DNA of 7,194 nucleotides, taken from NCBI GenBank assembly GCA_903872255.1, contig CAIQJW010000205.1, forward strand, positions 1 to 7,194. The letters are read 5' to 3'. This document shows, one piece after another, positions 1 through 6,368 of the stretch (position 1 is the stretch's first letter; each line of letters starts with the position of its first letter). The notes under the pieces were generated by a model that saw only the letters and a program-made list of their open reading frames with translations, searched no databases and had not been told where the DNA came from. Source of the stretch: an uncultured delta proteobacterium (lineage in GTDB: Bacteria; Desulfobacterota; Syntrophorhabdia; Syntrophorhabdales; Syntrophorhabdaceae). The translations under genes were made by a program, and so were the position numbers.

Positions 1-211
1 CGCTGTCTATATCGATCCCGGTGGTCTTGCAACAGTTTTCAGCAAAACAAAAAGCGTGGTTGCCGGTGCCGCATCCGACGTCGAGGACGGTTTGAGGCAC
101 CCGGCCGATCAGGTCCGAAAACATTTTAATAATAGCGTTCGTTTCGGCCCGGTAATCCTTTGTGGATGTGTACAGGCTGTCGTAATATTGATAGAAGAGG
201 GGGCTATTCAT
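1..211 (-). CDS. SAM-dependent class I methyltransferase, N-terminal part (cut by window edge)
   Basis: The visible 70 residues begin MNSPLFYQYYDSLY and reach the glycine-rich SAM-binding motif I, VLDVGCGTGNHA (about residues 42-53), followed by the acidic end of strand beta-2 (GIDID). This is the start of a cytosolic class I methyltransferase that uses S-adenosylmethionine; the acceptor cannot be read from this part. The ATG lies inside the end of the aminotransferase gene, sharing 8 bp (ATGAATAG), so the two are probably translationally coupled. As the last visible gene of a sugar operon it is a candidate sugar or glycan methyltransferase, which is inference from context. The C-terminal half lies outside the window. 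Confidence in the family is high, in the substrate low. Confidence 0.88.
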   Translation of the reverse strand, partial: MNSPLFYQYYDSLYTSTKDYRAETNAIIKMFSDLIGRVPQTVLDVGCGTGNHAFCFAENCCKTTGIDIDS

Positions 212-1307
212 GATAGAACTCTCTTATATGGCCGCAGATGCTTCGAATGTTCTCTTCCGATAGCATGGGATAGACGGGCAGGCACAGGCCGCGTTCATAG
301 CCATATACCGAATTGACAAAATAGGTGCCTTTTTGTTTAGTAAATCTTTCGCTTTGAAAGCAGGGTTGTTTATGTAAAGGGTAAAAGAACGACCTTGTCT
401 GTACAATGCGTTCATCGAGGTATTCCATGAGCTTTTTTGCGTCGGGTGCGAGGATGACAAACCTGAAGGGGACGTTGTTGGAGCCTTCTTCGACCACAGG
501 GAAAGAAATCTCGTCGACATCTTCGAGCCCTTCCCTGTAGAGTCGGTATATTTCCAGTTTTCGCTCAATTATGGTCGGTAGTTTCTCCAGCTGCGCAAGG
601 CCGATAGCGGCCTGCATGTCGGTGATGCGAAAATTGTATCCTATAGCCGGGTGAATAAAGGAACCCCGGTCGAGCCTGCCCTGGTTCCTCAGATAGAGGA
701 GGCTTTCGTATATCGTGTCGTCATTGGTAACGACGTAGCCCCCTTCCCCGATGGTGATGGTCTTGTCGGCGAAAAATGAAAAGCAGCCCACATCGCCGAA
801 CGTTCCTGTATGTTTTCCTTCATAGGTAACGCCAACGCCCTGTGCGGCATCCTCTATCACTTTAAGGCCATTCCTGCCGGCAACATCCATGACCGCTCTC
901 ATGTTGGCAGACATACCGAAAAGATGCACCGGCATGATCGCCCCGGTCTTTTCTGTGATTAGATCCTGCACCTTTTCCATATCGATCTGGAAGTTCTCCC
1001 GGGTCACGTCGACAAATACGGGTTGCGCCCCCGTCAGGATGACGGCGTTGGCGGAACCGATGAAGGTGGAGTCGGGCACGATCACCTCATCGCCCGGGCC
1101 GATACCGAGCGCAAGAAGGCCGAGAAAGAGCGCCAGTGTACCGTTCGGGGCAAATACCCCGTATTTGCAGCCAATCATGGCATTTAGCCTGCTGCTGAAT
1201 TCCTTGCAGAATGGACCTTCGGTGAGCCAGTTGTTTTGAAGGACCTTCGTTACGTTCTGTATTTCTTCGCTGCCAATCCAGGGAAATACTTGCGGTATTT
1301 TGTTCAC
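204..1307 (-). CDS. DegT/DnrJ/EryC1/StrS-family PLP aminotransferase (sugar aminotransferase)
   Basis: 367 residues, full length for the family. These enzymes transfer an amino group, usually from glutamate, to a keto-sugar nucleotide, using pyridoxal phosphate in the cytosol. Visible signs are the N-terminal PWIGSEEI and NNWLTEGP segment (about 9-32), the cofactor phosphate contact NGT (55-57), the PLP-ring aspartate in EDAAQ (D153), and the Schiff-base lysine K182 in FFADKTITIGEGG, followed by the RNQGR stretch. The pattern is closest in my memory to perosamine-type 4-aminotransferases, but the exact sugar is not determined and no 4,6-dehydratase lies in the window. The start is GTG at 1307-1305, with an AGGA ribosome site 7 nt upstream that overlaps the stop region of the epimerase gene. 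It lies 9 nt after the epimerase gene and overlaps the next methyltransferase by 8 bp, so it belongs to one operon. Confidence 0.92.
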   Translation of the reverse strand: MNKIPQVFPWIGSEEIQNVTKVLQNNWLTEGPFCKEFSSRLNAMIGCKYGVFAPNGTLALFLGLLALGIGPGDEVIVPDSTFIGSANAVILTGAQPVFVDVTRENFQIDMEKVQDLITEKTGAIMPVHLFGMSANMRAVMDVAGRNGLKVIEDAAQGVGVTYEGKHTGTFGDVGCFSFFADKTITIGEGGYVVTNDDTIYESLLYLRNQGRLDRGSFIHPAIGYNFRITDMQAAIGLAQLEKLPTIIERKLEIYRLYREGLEDVDEISFPVVEEGSNNVPFRFVILAPDAKKLMEYLDERIVQTRSFFYPLHKQPCFQSERFTKQKGTYFVNSVYGYERGLCLPVYPMLSEENIRSICGHIREFYHE

Positions 1308-1316
1308 AGTGTTTTC

Positions 1317-2234
1317 CTATATCGTCCTGTACGTCAGAAAGGGCCTGTAAAAACTATAGAGCTTGACCATCTCCTTGATGCCTTCATCGAGCGTTCTTTC
1401 AACGCGATATCCGAGGGCTTTGATCTTGTCGAAAGAGACCTCGAAGTTCCTTGCATCGAAGTCGTCAAGGGAGGAATCAATAATACTGCAACCCGTTTCC
1501 CTGCTGATAGCCTCTGCGATTTCCTGTTTTGTGAAGTTCAGGTTATTATCACCCACATTGAAAATGTTGCCTTTCATGGAGGGATAGTGATCGAGGACGA
1601 AGAGGTATGCCTGAATTGCGTCACGGATGTGGATGAATGTCCTTTTTGATGTGTTCTCAAAGAGTACGATACATCTGTCATTGACGGCTTTGTAAGTGAA
1701 GTCGTTAACGAGCAGGTCGGTCCGCATCTTAGGACTCACACCGAAGATAGTTGCAAAACGCAGTGCAACGCTGTGCTCACGGAGCATCATGAATTTTTCC
1801 GCTTCATACTTTGTGATCCCGTAAAGGCTTACGGGTTTGATGAGCGTATCCTCAGTGCAGAGGTTGCCCGATTTTCCATAGAATGAGGTCGTCGACGCGT
1901 AAATGACCATTTGTTCCCTGCCAAGCATAGTACACATTCTCTTGGTTGCTTCAACATTGATGAGTTGGGCTGAGTGGGGATTTGCCTCGCATGCCGGATA
2001 ACCGCTTATGCCGGCCAGGTGGTAAATAATGTCGTGTTCTTTAAGGTCCGATTCCTCTACATTCCTGATATCTTTTTTCAGGACGTTCAGATTCGGGTAT
2101 TGCGTTAGGAATAGTACGGGCTCATAGCCGTACATGAAGTTATCCATAATGGTTACGTTGTGACCGAGTTTGAGCAGTTCATGGGAAAGAATAACGCCTT
2201 TATACCCTGCACCTCCTGTAACAAGAATATTCAT
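1317..2234 (-). CDS. NAD-dependent epimerase/dehydratase (extended SDR), nucleotide-sugar type
   Basis: 305 residues. It opens with the Rossmann dinucleotide motif GGAGYKG (7-13), an acidic end of beta-2 (MDN, 30-32), the KDI cofactor segment (54-56), and HLAG (72-75). The catalytic set is the Ser/Thr cluster in YASTTS (112-117) and YGITK (Y138, K142), the extended-SDR YxxxK. Such enzymes epimerise, dehydrate or reduce NDP-sugars in the cytosol. The exact reaction cannot be read; the downstream aminotransferase suggests they act in one aminosugar or modified-sugar pathway. The ATG at 2234 has a strong ribosome site, GAGGAGG (complement of 2240-2246), which overlaps the stop codon of the upstream TPR-methyltransferase gene; the genes are 10 nt apart. 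No truncation or frame problem is seen. Confidence 0.9.
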   Translation of the reverse strand: MNILVTGGAGYKGVILSHELLKLGHNVTIMDNFMYGYEPVLFLTQYPNLNVLKKDIRNVEESDLKEHDIIYHLAGISGYPACEANPHSAQLINVEATKRMCTMLGREQMVIYASTTSFYGKSGNLCTEDTLIKPVSLYGITKYEAEKFMMLREHSVALRFATIFGVSPKMRTDLLVNDFTYKAVNDRCIVLFENTSKRTFIHIRDAIQAYLFVLDHYPSMKGNIFNVGDNNLNFTKQEIAEAISRETGCSIIDSSLDDFDARNFEVSFDKIKALGYRVERTLDEGIKEMVKLYSFYRPFLTYRTI

Positions 2235-2244
2235 TGTAACCTCC

Positions 2245-3237
2245 TCATGCTTTTCTGATTATCCATTTTGTTCCTGCGATGTCGAGATGCAGGTTATGTT
2301 CTTTCACAAATCTGGTGACGGCATTTTTTATCCCTTCGCCTCCCGAGTGCCAGTCGTCTCCAGTCAAAAAACCTTTAGGTCTGACAATTGGCCAGTAGTC
2401 CAGGACATCTTTGTAGACGTCCTCTTCTTCGTGGCTGCCGTCAATATAAATGAAGTCTGCCAGAATGCTATGGTGTTTTAGCCACTTGGCCCCGATGCTG
2501 CTTGTATTAGGGAAGGGGACTATATAATTCTGGAGGCCTCTGTGCGAGACGTTTGCAAGGAATTGGGTATATAGGCGCGGGTAGCCGTTTACATAGTATT
2601 TCCGTAAACCCCATATGGGATCGTTATATTCGATCATGTTATTGATGGTGCCGAGCCATGTATCGATACAGATGACGACACCGTCGATGTTCCGCTCTTT
2701 CAGGTGAGATCCGAAGTACACAGCTGAAGCACCCTTCCAACTCCCCACCTCAACTATGAGGTGAACATCGATCTCTTCCAGATATTTGTCAAAGACACGG
2801 TCTCCACCTCCACCGGAAATATCTTGTGGAACAGCATTAAAGTTGAAGTTGTCATAGGGGTTGTCAAAAGGCATCAATTCGAGGAGTTTTTTAAAATTTG
2901 AATACCCATGGGGTGCTTGCATCGGTCTGTCCTTCGATGGAAAGATTGTTGTGAGAGGGGCCATAGCCATGGCCTTTCCCTGGACGAGATCGGTGTATTC
3001 CCGGGCAATCGTGAGCATGTGAGCGTCCGATGGATATTCCTGGATGAGGTCCCGAATTACTATTGTAGCGTCTGGTGTGAGGCCGAGACGGTGGGCTGTC
3101 AGCAACAGGTTTCGCAGTGCCTGATAGTTCAGGTGATCCAGGCTGACGGCTTTGCCGAAACATTCCAGTGCTTTTTGATCGTTGCCTTTATTGAGAAATT
3201 CCAAGCCTTCTCTTTCGAACTGTTTTGATTTGTTCAT
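2245..3237 (-). CDS. TPR-repeat protein fused to a class I (Methyltransf_24/CmcI-like) methyltransferase
   Basis: 330 residues in two parts. Residues about 4-80 are helical and fit two TPR-like repeats (GLEFLNKGNDQKALECFGKA, then a second hairpin ending near EYPSDAH), a protein-binding module. After a linker, residues about 150-320 form a methyltransferase fold: motif I IVEVGSWKGASA (161-172), CIDTW at the end of beta-2 (190-194), FIYIDGSHE (262-270) and TGDDWHSGG (292-300). D266, H269, D294 and D295 are candidate metal or acceptor ligands as in CmcI-type O-methyltransferases (family knowledge). It is probably a sugar or glycan O-methyltransferase whose TPR part docks a partner; the substrate is unknown. 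It is the first gene of the minus-strand operon. A modest AAGGA ribosome site precedes the ATG by about 9 nt. Confidence 0.88.
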   Translation of the reverse strand: MNKSKQFEREGLEFLNKGNDQKALECFGKAVSLDHLNYQALRNLLLTAHRLGLTPDATIVIRDLIQEYPSDAHMLTIAREYTDLVQGKAMAMAPLTTIFPSKDRPMQAPHGYSNFKKLLELMPFDNPYDNFNFNAVPQDISGGGGDRVFDKYLEEIDVHLIVEVGSWKGASAVYFGSHLKERNIDGVVICIDTWLGTINNMIEYNDPIWGLRKYYVNGYPRLYTQFLANVSHRGLQNYIVPFPNTSSIGAKWLKHHSILADFIYIDGSHEEEDVYKDVLDYWPIVRPKGFLTGDDWHSGGEGIKNAVTRFVKEHNLHLDIAGTKWIIRKA

Positions 3238-3470
3238 AGGGTGAGATCCTTGTAGGTCATGGTCCTCTTAGTGAAAACAAGCAATAGTTATGCCAGAGTA
3301 CCTATGCGATCACCCCGGATTTTATTAAGCGTAGTTATATTGAAGGCTTGCCAAAAAATGTTTAATCCGTAATTTTGAGAAATGTTGTCAAGTAATTGAC
3401 GAAGATGATTGTAAAAGCGAATATTTATTCGACATACCGATATACAACCTTGTTTCTAGCACAGATAAGT
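3238..3470. other. AT-rich intergenic spacer upstream of the glycan operon
   Basis: No gene is supported here. The stretch is richer in A/T than the coding DNA to its left and must hold the promoter of the minus-strand operon. A minus-strand TTGACA (complement of 3386-3391) is the best -35 candidate, but no good -10 sits 16-18 nt downstream of it. A plus-strand reading frame opens at 3396, but only its part after about 3471 resembles anything in the window (see the pseudogene). Confidence 0.5.
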
Positions 3471-3475
3471 TCGAT

Positions 3476-3497
3476 ATCTGCAAGCATTCGTGAATTG
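3476..3497 (+). repeat. 22-bp perfect direct repeat, copy 1
   Basis: This 22-base stretch, beginning atctgcaagcattcg and ending tgaattg, is identical to 4630-4651. Here it lies inside the decayed gene copy, where it reads SASIREL in the original frame directly before the PVADKGIG block. A 22-base exact match between two places in a 7-kb window is not expected by chance. Confidence 0.95.
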
Positions 3498-3743
3498 CCC
3501 GTTGCCGATAAGGGCATTGGGCTAGGAAGTGTCAATATTGAATCGATAGATGCGAAGACTGAGGCAGTTGCAGCGCCGGCGATAGAAAAGGAGATTACAG
3601 GACGGCCCTACAGTTAATGAAGTGCTGGTTATTGAGAGGCTCGAGGCGGAGCGGCCAAAATTATTTGTTGAGATCGGTCTTTATGCCCAGGCTACAAAAG
3701 CCATGAAATCATAGACTTCCAAATGTCTCATACCGCCATCCGG

Positions 3744-3762
3744 CCTTTTTTAACAAAAAAGG
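3744..3762. repeat. AT-rich palindrome (8-bp arms, 3-base loop)
   Basis: The arms CCTTTTTT and AAAAAAGG flank AAC. The matching place in the intact 109-aa gene (about 6659-6677) has TTTTTT-AAT-AAAAAA and encodes the FFNKK end of that protein, so the palindrome comes from decayed coding sequence. It might stall transcription, but an AT-only stem is not a convincing terminator. Confidence 0.6.
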
Positions 3763-3944
3763 ATTAAAAACATCTTAAGCCATTGAAATCTGCTCAAGCT
3801 CCTTTACGATTGATCTTCTGGCCACGGGGAAGAAAAGGTTCATTTGGAAAATTAATTTCTGGCGTATTCTGGAGTTGTCCTATTGACAGCACTTTATTGC
3901 CTTTTCGCATTATACGTCATTGAGTTAGAGCGCGCGGACGGACG

Positions 3945-4301
3945 CTATTTAATTGAAGGTCTGATGCGAATGCCTGTTGATGTGATTACGGCAAAGGAGT
4001 TTACGAGTTCGGGAGAATGTTGTTTTACAAAAGAAACGACTATTTCAGCTTTTTTGGCAGAAGTCAAACCTGCCAATCTTATGAGAATCACTCCTGTTGT
4101 TATACGTTTCAGACGAAACACCAGGTCTCCAAAGTCTTTATCCGACGTTAGCAGTAGAGCTCCCTCTTTATTTGCTAATTCAAGTACGATATCATCGGAA
4201 ATACCAAGTTCCATTTCGGCAACGTAGCTGACATGGTATCCTTCTTCACGAAGGCGAACCACAATTTGTTTGTCAATGCCTTCATCGGCGAGGAAATTCA
4301 T
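3945..4301 (-). CDS. DUF5615 PIN-like protein, probable toxin of a DUF433/DUF5615 pair
   Basis: 118 residues, the usual length for DUF5615. It begins MNFLADEGI, with the first acidic pair D6/E7 of a PIN-like fold, followed by a helix (VVRLREEGYHV), then ISDDIVLELA (D36, D37) and the second acidic cluster LLTSDKDFGDL (D54, D56, D59), then the strand GVILIRL. The family is regarded as a VapC-like metal-dependent nuclease and is typically encoded with DUF433; RNase activity is inferred from the fold, not shown. The ATG overlaps the stop of the DUF433 gene by 4 bp (ATGA), so translation is coupled. The candidate acidic residues are intact, so the protein may be active. Its 3' end lies about 160 bp from the decayed gene copy, and no clear terminator follows. 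Confidence 0.85.
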   Translation of the reverse strand: MNFLADEGIDKQIVVRLREEGYHVSYVAEMELGISDDIVLELANKEGALLLTSDKDFGDLVFRLKRITTGVILIRLAGLTSAKKAEIVVSFVKQHSPELVNSFAVITSTGIRIRPSIK

Positions 4302-4531
4302 GCCGCTGACTCGGTCGGATAGACAACGTCACCGCGCAAGACCTTGGCGGCGAATGACAGCGCCGCCCGAATTCCTTCGTGAGTAAGGCCCGGATGGGAT
4401 TCGAGTATCTGTTCGACGGTTTCACCGGCAGCAAGTTTTTCTACGACAAGCTCAACGGTTATACGTGATCCGGCAATAACAGGTTTGCCCATCATTATGC
4501 CCGGGTCTGAAATGATCATGTTCTTTTGCAT
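4298..4531 (-). CDS. DUF433 protein, probable antitoxin of the DUF433/DUF5615 pair
   Basis: 77 residues with the DUF433 signature: an ISDPGIMMGKPVIAGSRIT stretch (about 7-25), then a helix, AAGETVEQIL (34-43) and the HPGLTHEGIRAALSFAA segment (46-62). The fold contains a winged or helix-turn-helix-like DNA-binding part. In TA-like pairs this partner is thought to neutralise the PIN-like protein and autoregulate the operon (family inference). The ATG at 4531 has a very strong ribosome site, AGGAGGG (complement of 4538-4544), 6 nt upstream. It overlaps the DUF5615 gene by 4 bp. A TATAAT occurs at the complement of 4549-4554, but it is so close to the start that a transcript from it would lose the ribosome site, so the real promoter is probably further upstream. 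Confidence 0.87.
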   Translation of the reverse strand: MQKNMIISDPGIMMGKPVIAGSRITVELVVEKLAAGETVEQILESHPGLTHEGIRAALSFAAKVLRGDVVYPTESAA

Positions 4532-4629
4532 TGTAATCCCTCCTTTTTATTATACACATTCGCGGGATCAGGTGCGGTTCATTGATCTGGAGTTTTATCT
4601 CACATCAAATTTTATACCAACCCATCATT

Positions 4630-4651
4630 ATCTGCAAGCATTCGTGAATTG
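4630..4651 (+). repeat. 22-bp perfect direct repeat, copy 2
   Basis: Identical to 3476-3497. Here it sits in non-coding DNA between the DUF433 gene and the sigma-28 promoter; the bases on both sides differ from those around copy 1. It is an isolated scrap of the same decayed gene, closer to the pseudogene than to the intact gene, so it arose by a rearrangement after the copies diverged. Confidence 0.95.
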
Positions 4652-4709
4652 TTCTGGTGCTTTGTCGTATGGAATCGTCGTCTGAAAGGCCAACGGGAAG
4701 GGTGTCAAT

Positions 4710-4736
4710 TTAAGTCATTTTCCGATTGGCCGATAA
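4710..4736 (+). promoter_or_regulatory. Sigma-28 (FliA) flagellar promoter
   Basis: TTAAGTCA (4710-4717), an 11-base spacer, then GCCGATAA (4729-4736). The -10 matches the textbook FliA element 8 of 8, the spacing is the expected 11, and the -35 matches TAAAGTTT at 5 of 8. Transcription should begin near 4743-4745, leaving a leader of about 25 nt before the TTG start. This is the best direct evidence that the downstream genes are late flagellar genes. Confidence 0.87.
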
Positions 4737-4755
4737 TGTAAACGGAGTGATATGT

Positions 4756-4762
4756 AGGAGGG
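4756..4762 (+). promoter_or_regulatory. Ribosome binding site fixing the TTG start
   Basis: AGGAGGG lies 7 nt before the TTG at 4770. It supports TTG rather than the first in-frame ATG (4809), which has no comparable site. Confidence 0.85.
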
Positions 4763-4769
4763 CTGTATC

Positions 4770-6368
4770 TTGAGAATAGAGTGCACGGGATTTCCCCTCG
4801 CTAAGTTGATGGGGAGTGATCCGCAGAAAAAGGCCCAGGCACGGGTACAGGTCGGTGTGGCTGAGGGTCCGGTCGACATGGGGTCCAGTTCGACAATCGG
4901 CGATAGGGCGGCTATGAGATATCTTCAGGCCGTCGACGGTATCACGTCGGACCTTCTGCGCATCGTTGACGATTATCCGCAAACGGGAACTGCCGGTGAT
5001 GTTTCGGTTATCCCTGATCAATTGCCGCGTGAGAAGGCGGTCAATATTCCGAATATGTTCATCTATTACCCTCCTTCCGATTCAGGCGGGGAAAATGCCG
5101 TGCCAGGCCGAATGATCGTAGTGCAAGGGGGCCTGCCTTTGTCTGGTGACGGTTTGCCGGAATTGCAGGATGAACAGGCTGTGTCGGATCTCGTCAAAAC
5201 GATTGTCCGGCAATTGTCCGTTGCCGATAAGGGCATCGGGTTAGAAAATGTCAATATTGAATCGATGCCGGCGCGCGACCGGTTCGTAATATTTACGGAA
5301 ACGAAGGATGGGATGCCCGTAATTTCGGTTATCAGGCAGGACCCGTCCGGCCGTTCGGAAGTATTGGACCAAGACCAGATCCGGGATGAAGGAATATCGG
5401 ATATCATAACGAAGCTAAATGCGGTTGTTATCGAGGGTCAGCCGGTGGATTCGCAGCAGCCGGAAGCGTTTATCCCGGGTGCCAAAGACGCGAAGGCTGA
5501 GGCGACTGCCATGCCGGCAGCGATCGATACGCCTGACACGCCTGAGACGCGCGTGCCGTTTAACCTTACCGAAACAGCCAGAGCAATATTATCGTCAGTT
5601 TTTTCCGGAGGCAAGGAAGAGGGCATTGTAAAAAACGCGGAGAACCGGGAAACCGTGACGCTAAATGAAGCGGCCGCGTCAGCACTTCCGAATAATGCGG
5701 CATCCGATACCATTCCCGGTATGATCGTCCGGTACATCGCTCAATCATCGTTTCCTTCGGGCATACCCGATAAGGCTGACCCGGGTGCCAGCATTATAGA
5801 TAAGCTCATGTCCCTTGAAAAACTGCTGGAGGATGTTCCCGGGTTCGCCGCTCAGGTCGACGGTTTGCCGGAAGAGGATGCCGTGGCCCTGGAGGCAGTC
5901 CGTGCATCAATTAAAGAAAGGGTGCCGGTCATGGTTCGCGATGCGCTGCAGGCAGCCGGGCGGAATGCCCAGTCTGCGTATCCCGATAATAATGCGGGCC
6001 CTTTTGGTATAAATATTGATGGAAAAGGCCTGCTCAAGATTGACGGGGCAACTCTTGCCGAATCTCTCTCCGGGAACAAGGATGAAACAATACAGTATAT
6101 CCGTGATTTCGGGAACTCATTTCAGGATAAGATCAGATATGATTTCAACCCGTTCGCAGGGTTATATACGGGCGGCGAAAGCAAGGCCAATATTATCGAA
6201 CCTGGTAAAAAGGGGGGAGCTCCCGATGACGATAAACAGAAAACCGAATTTGAAAAGCGTCTCAATGAAGTGCAGATGCTTTTGAAGAGCTCATATGAAC
6301 TGAAGGACCTGTTTATGCAAAGCAAATCGTATGATCGGCCGGAGCCTTTCGATGAAACGGATCGATGA
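4770..6368 (+). CDS. Sigma-28-controlled flagellar protein of unknown type with FliD-like C-terminal segment
   Basis: 532 residues, TTG start with strong ribosome site, no signal peptide or membrane segment seen. I do not recognise the full protein. Residues 1-140 are low in known motifs; about 137-222 form a compact alpha/beta-looking block (VADKGIGLENVNIES, RFVIFTE, PVISVIRQDP), very loosely reminiscent of FlaG. Residues 225-345 are Ala/Pro/Asp/Glu-rich and look disordered. Residues 411-450 (FGINIDGKGLLKIDGATLAE, then a helix) match the pattern of the FliD C-terminus, where a glycine-isoleucine strand, a G-x-L-x-hydrophobic-D turn and an L-x-E-x-L helix recur; 491-520 is a charged helix. 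The usual FliD N-terminal region is absent. The sigma-28 promoter, lack of signal peptide and helical partner gene suggest an exported filament-associated protein, which is inference. The last 17 bp overlap the next gene. Real gene: near certain; function: weak. Confidence 0.82.
   Translation: MRIECTGFPLAKLMGSDPQKKAQARVQVGVAEGPVDMGSSSTIGDRAAMRYLQAVDGITSDLLRIVDDYPQTGTAGDVSVIPDQLPREKAVNIPNMFIYYPPSDSGGENAVPGRMIVVQGGLPLSGDGLPELQDEQAVSDLVKTIVRQLSVADKGIGLENVNIESMPARDRFVIFTETKDGMPVISVIRQDPSGRSEVLDQDQIRDEGISDIITKLNAVVIEGQPVDSQQPEAFIPGAKDAKAEATAMPAAIDTPDTPETRVPFNLTETARAILSSVFSGGKEEGIVKNAENRETVTLNEAAASALPNNAASDTIPGMIVRYIAQSSFPSGIPDKADPGASIIDKLMSLEKLLEDVPGFAAQVDGLPEEDAVALEAVRASIKERVPVMVRDALQAAGRNAQSAYPDNNAGPFGINIDGKGLLKIDGATLAESLSGNKDETIQYIRDFGNSFQDKIRYDFNPFAGLYTGGESKANIIEPGKKGGAPDDDKQKTEFEKRLNEVQMLLKSSYELKDLFMQSKSYDRPEPFDETDR

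Larger units (their letters stand above)
3471..3782 (+). pseudogene. Decayed, internally deleted copy of the 532-aa / 109-aa flagellar gene pair
   Basis: Three blocks match the intact genes at 4770-6681 in the same order. Block A, 3501-3547, matches 5220-5266 at 43 of 47 bases (VADKGIGL and VNIES are kept). Upstream of it, SASIREL still resembles KTIVRQL by protein. Block B, 3549-3579, matches 5487-5517 (DAKTEA against DAKAEA). Block C, from 3575, matches the 109-aa gene from 6489 (PAIEKE), then 3613-3713 aligns without gaps to 6526-6626 and keeps IERLEAER and KLFVEI. An extra base at 3612 shifts the frame and exposes TAA at 3615; the later frame stops at TAG 3712 where the intact gene reads TAC. 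Similarity fades out near the TTAAGCCA at 3775-3782, the counterpart of the -35 octamer at 6689. No functional product is expected. Confidence 0.88.

Noticed and set aside
3386..3391. Minus-strand TTGACA as the -35 of the glycan operon
   Set aside because: The hexamers 17-18 nt downstream (GGATTA, GATTAA) match TATAAT poorly, so no promoter is called.
3396..3617. An open frame of 73 codons reading through the decayed region
   Set aside because: It has no ribosome site, its first 25 codons resemble nothing, and its end is produced by the frameshift at 3612; it is part of a pseudogene.
3744..3762. The AT-rich palindrome as an intrinsic terminator
   Set aside because: It lacks a GC-rich stem and is explained by decayed codons for the FFNKK end of the 109-aa protein.
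4549..4554. Minus-strand TATAAT before the DUF433 gene
   Set aside because: A start about 7 nt downstream would fall within the ribosome site, and no -35 was seen at the right distance.
3476..4651. The 22-bp repeats as a simple target-site duplication around an insertion
   Set aside because: The gene homology continues directly after copy 1, inside the supposed insert, and not after copy 2, so a plain insertion does not fit.
4485..4685. Plus-strand open frame of 66 codons opposite the DUF433 gene start
   Set aside because: It is antisense to a well-supported gene, has no ribosome site and no recognisable motif, and runs through the 22-bp repeat.
5223..5230. GCCGATAA inside the 532-aa gene, also at 3504-3511 in the pseudogene
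   Set aside because: It encodes the conserved ADK codons and has no TAAAG-like -35 eleven bases upstream in either copy.
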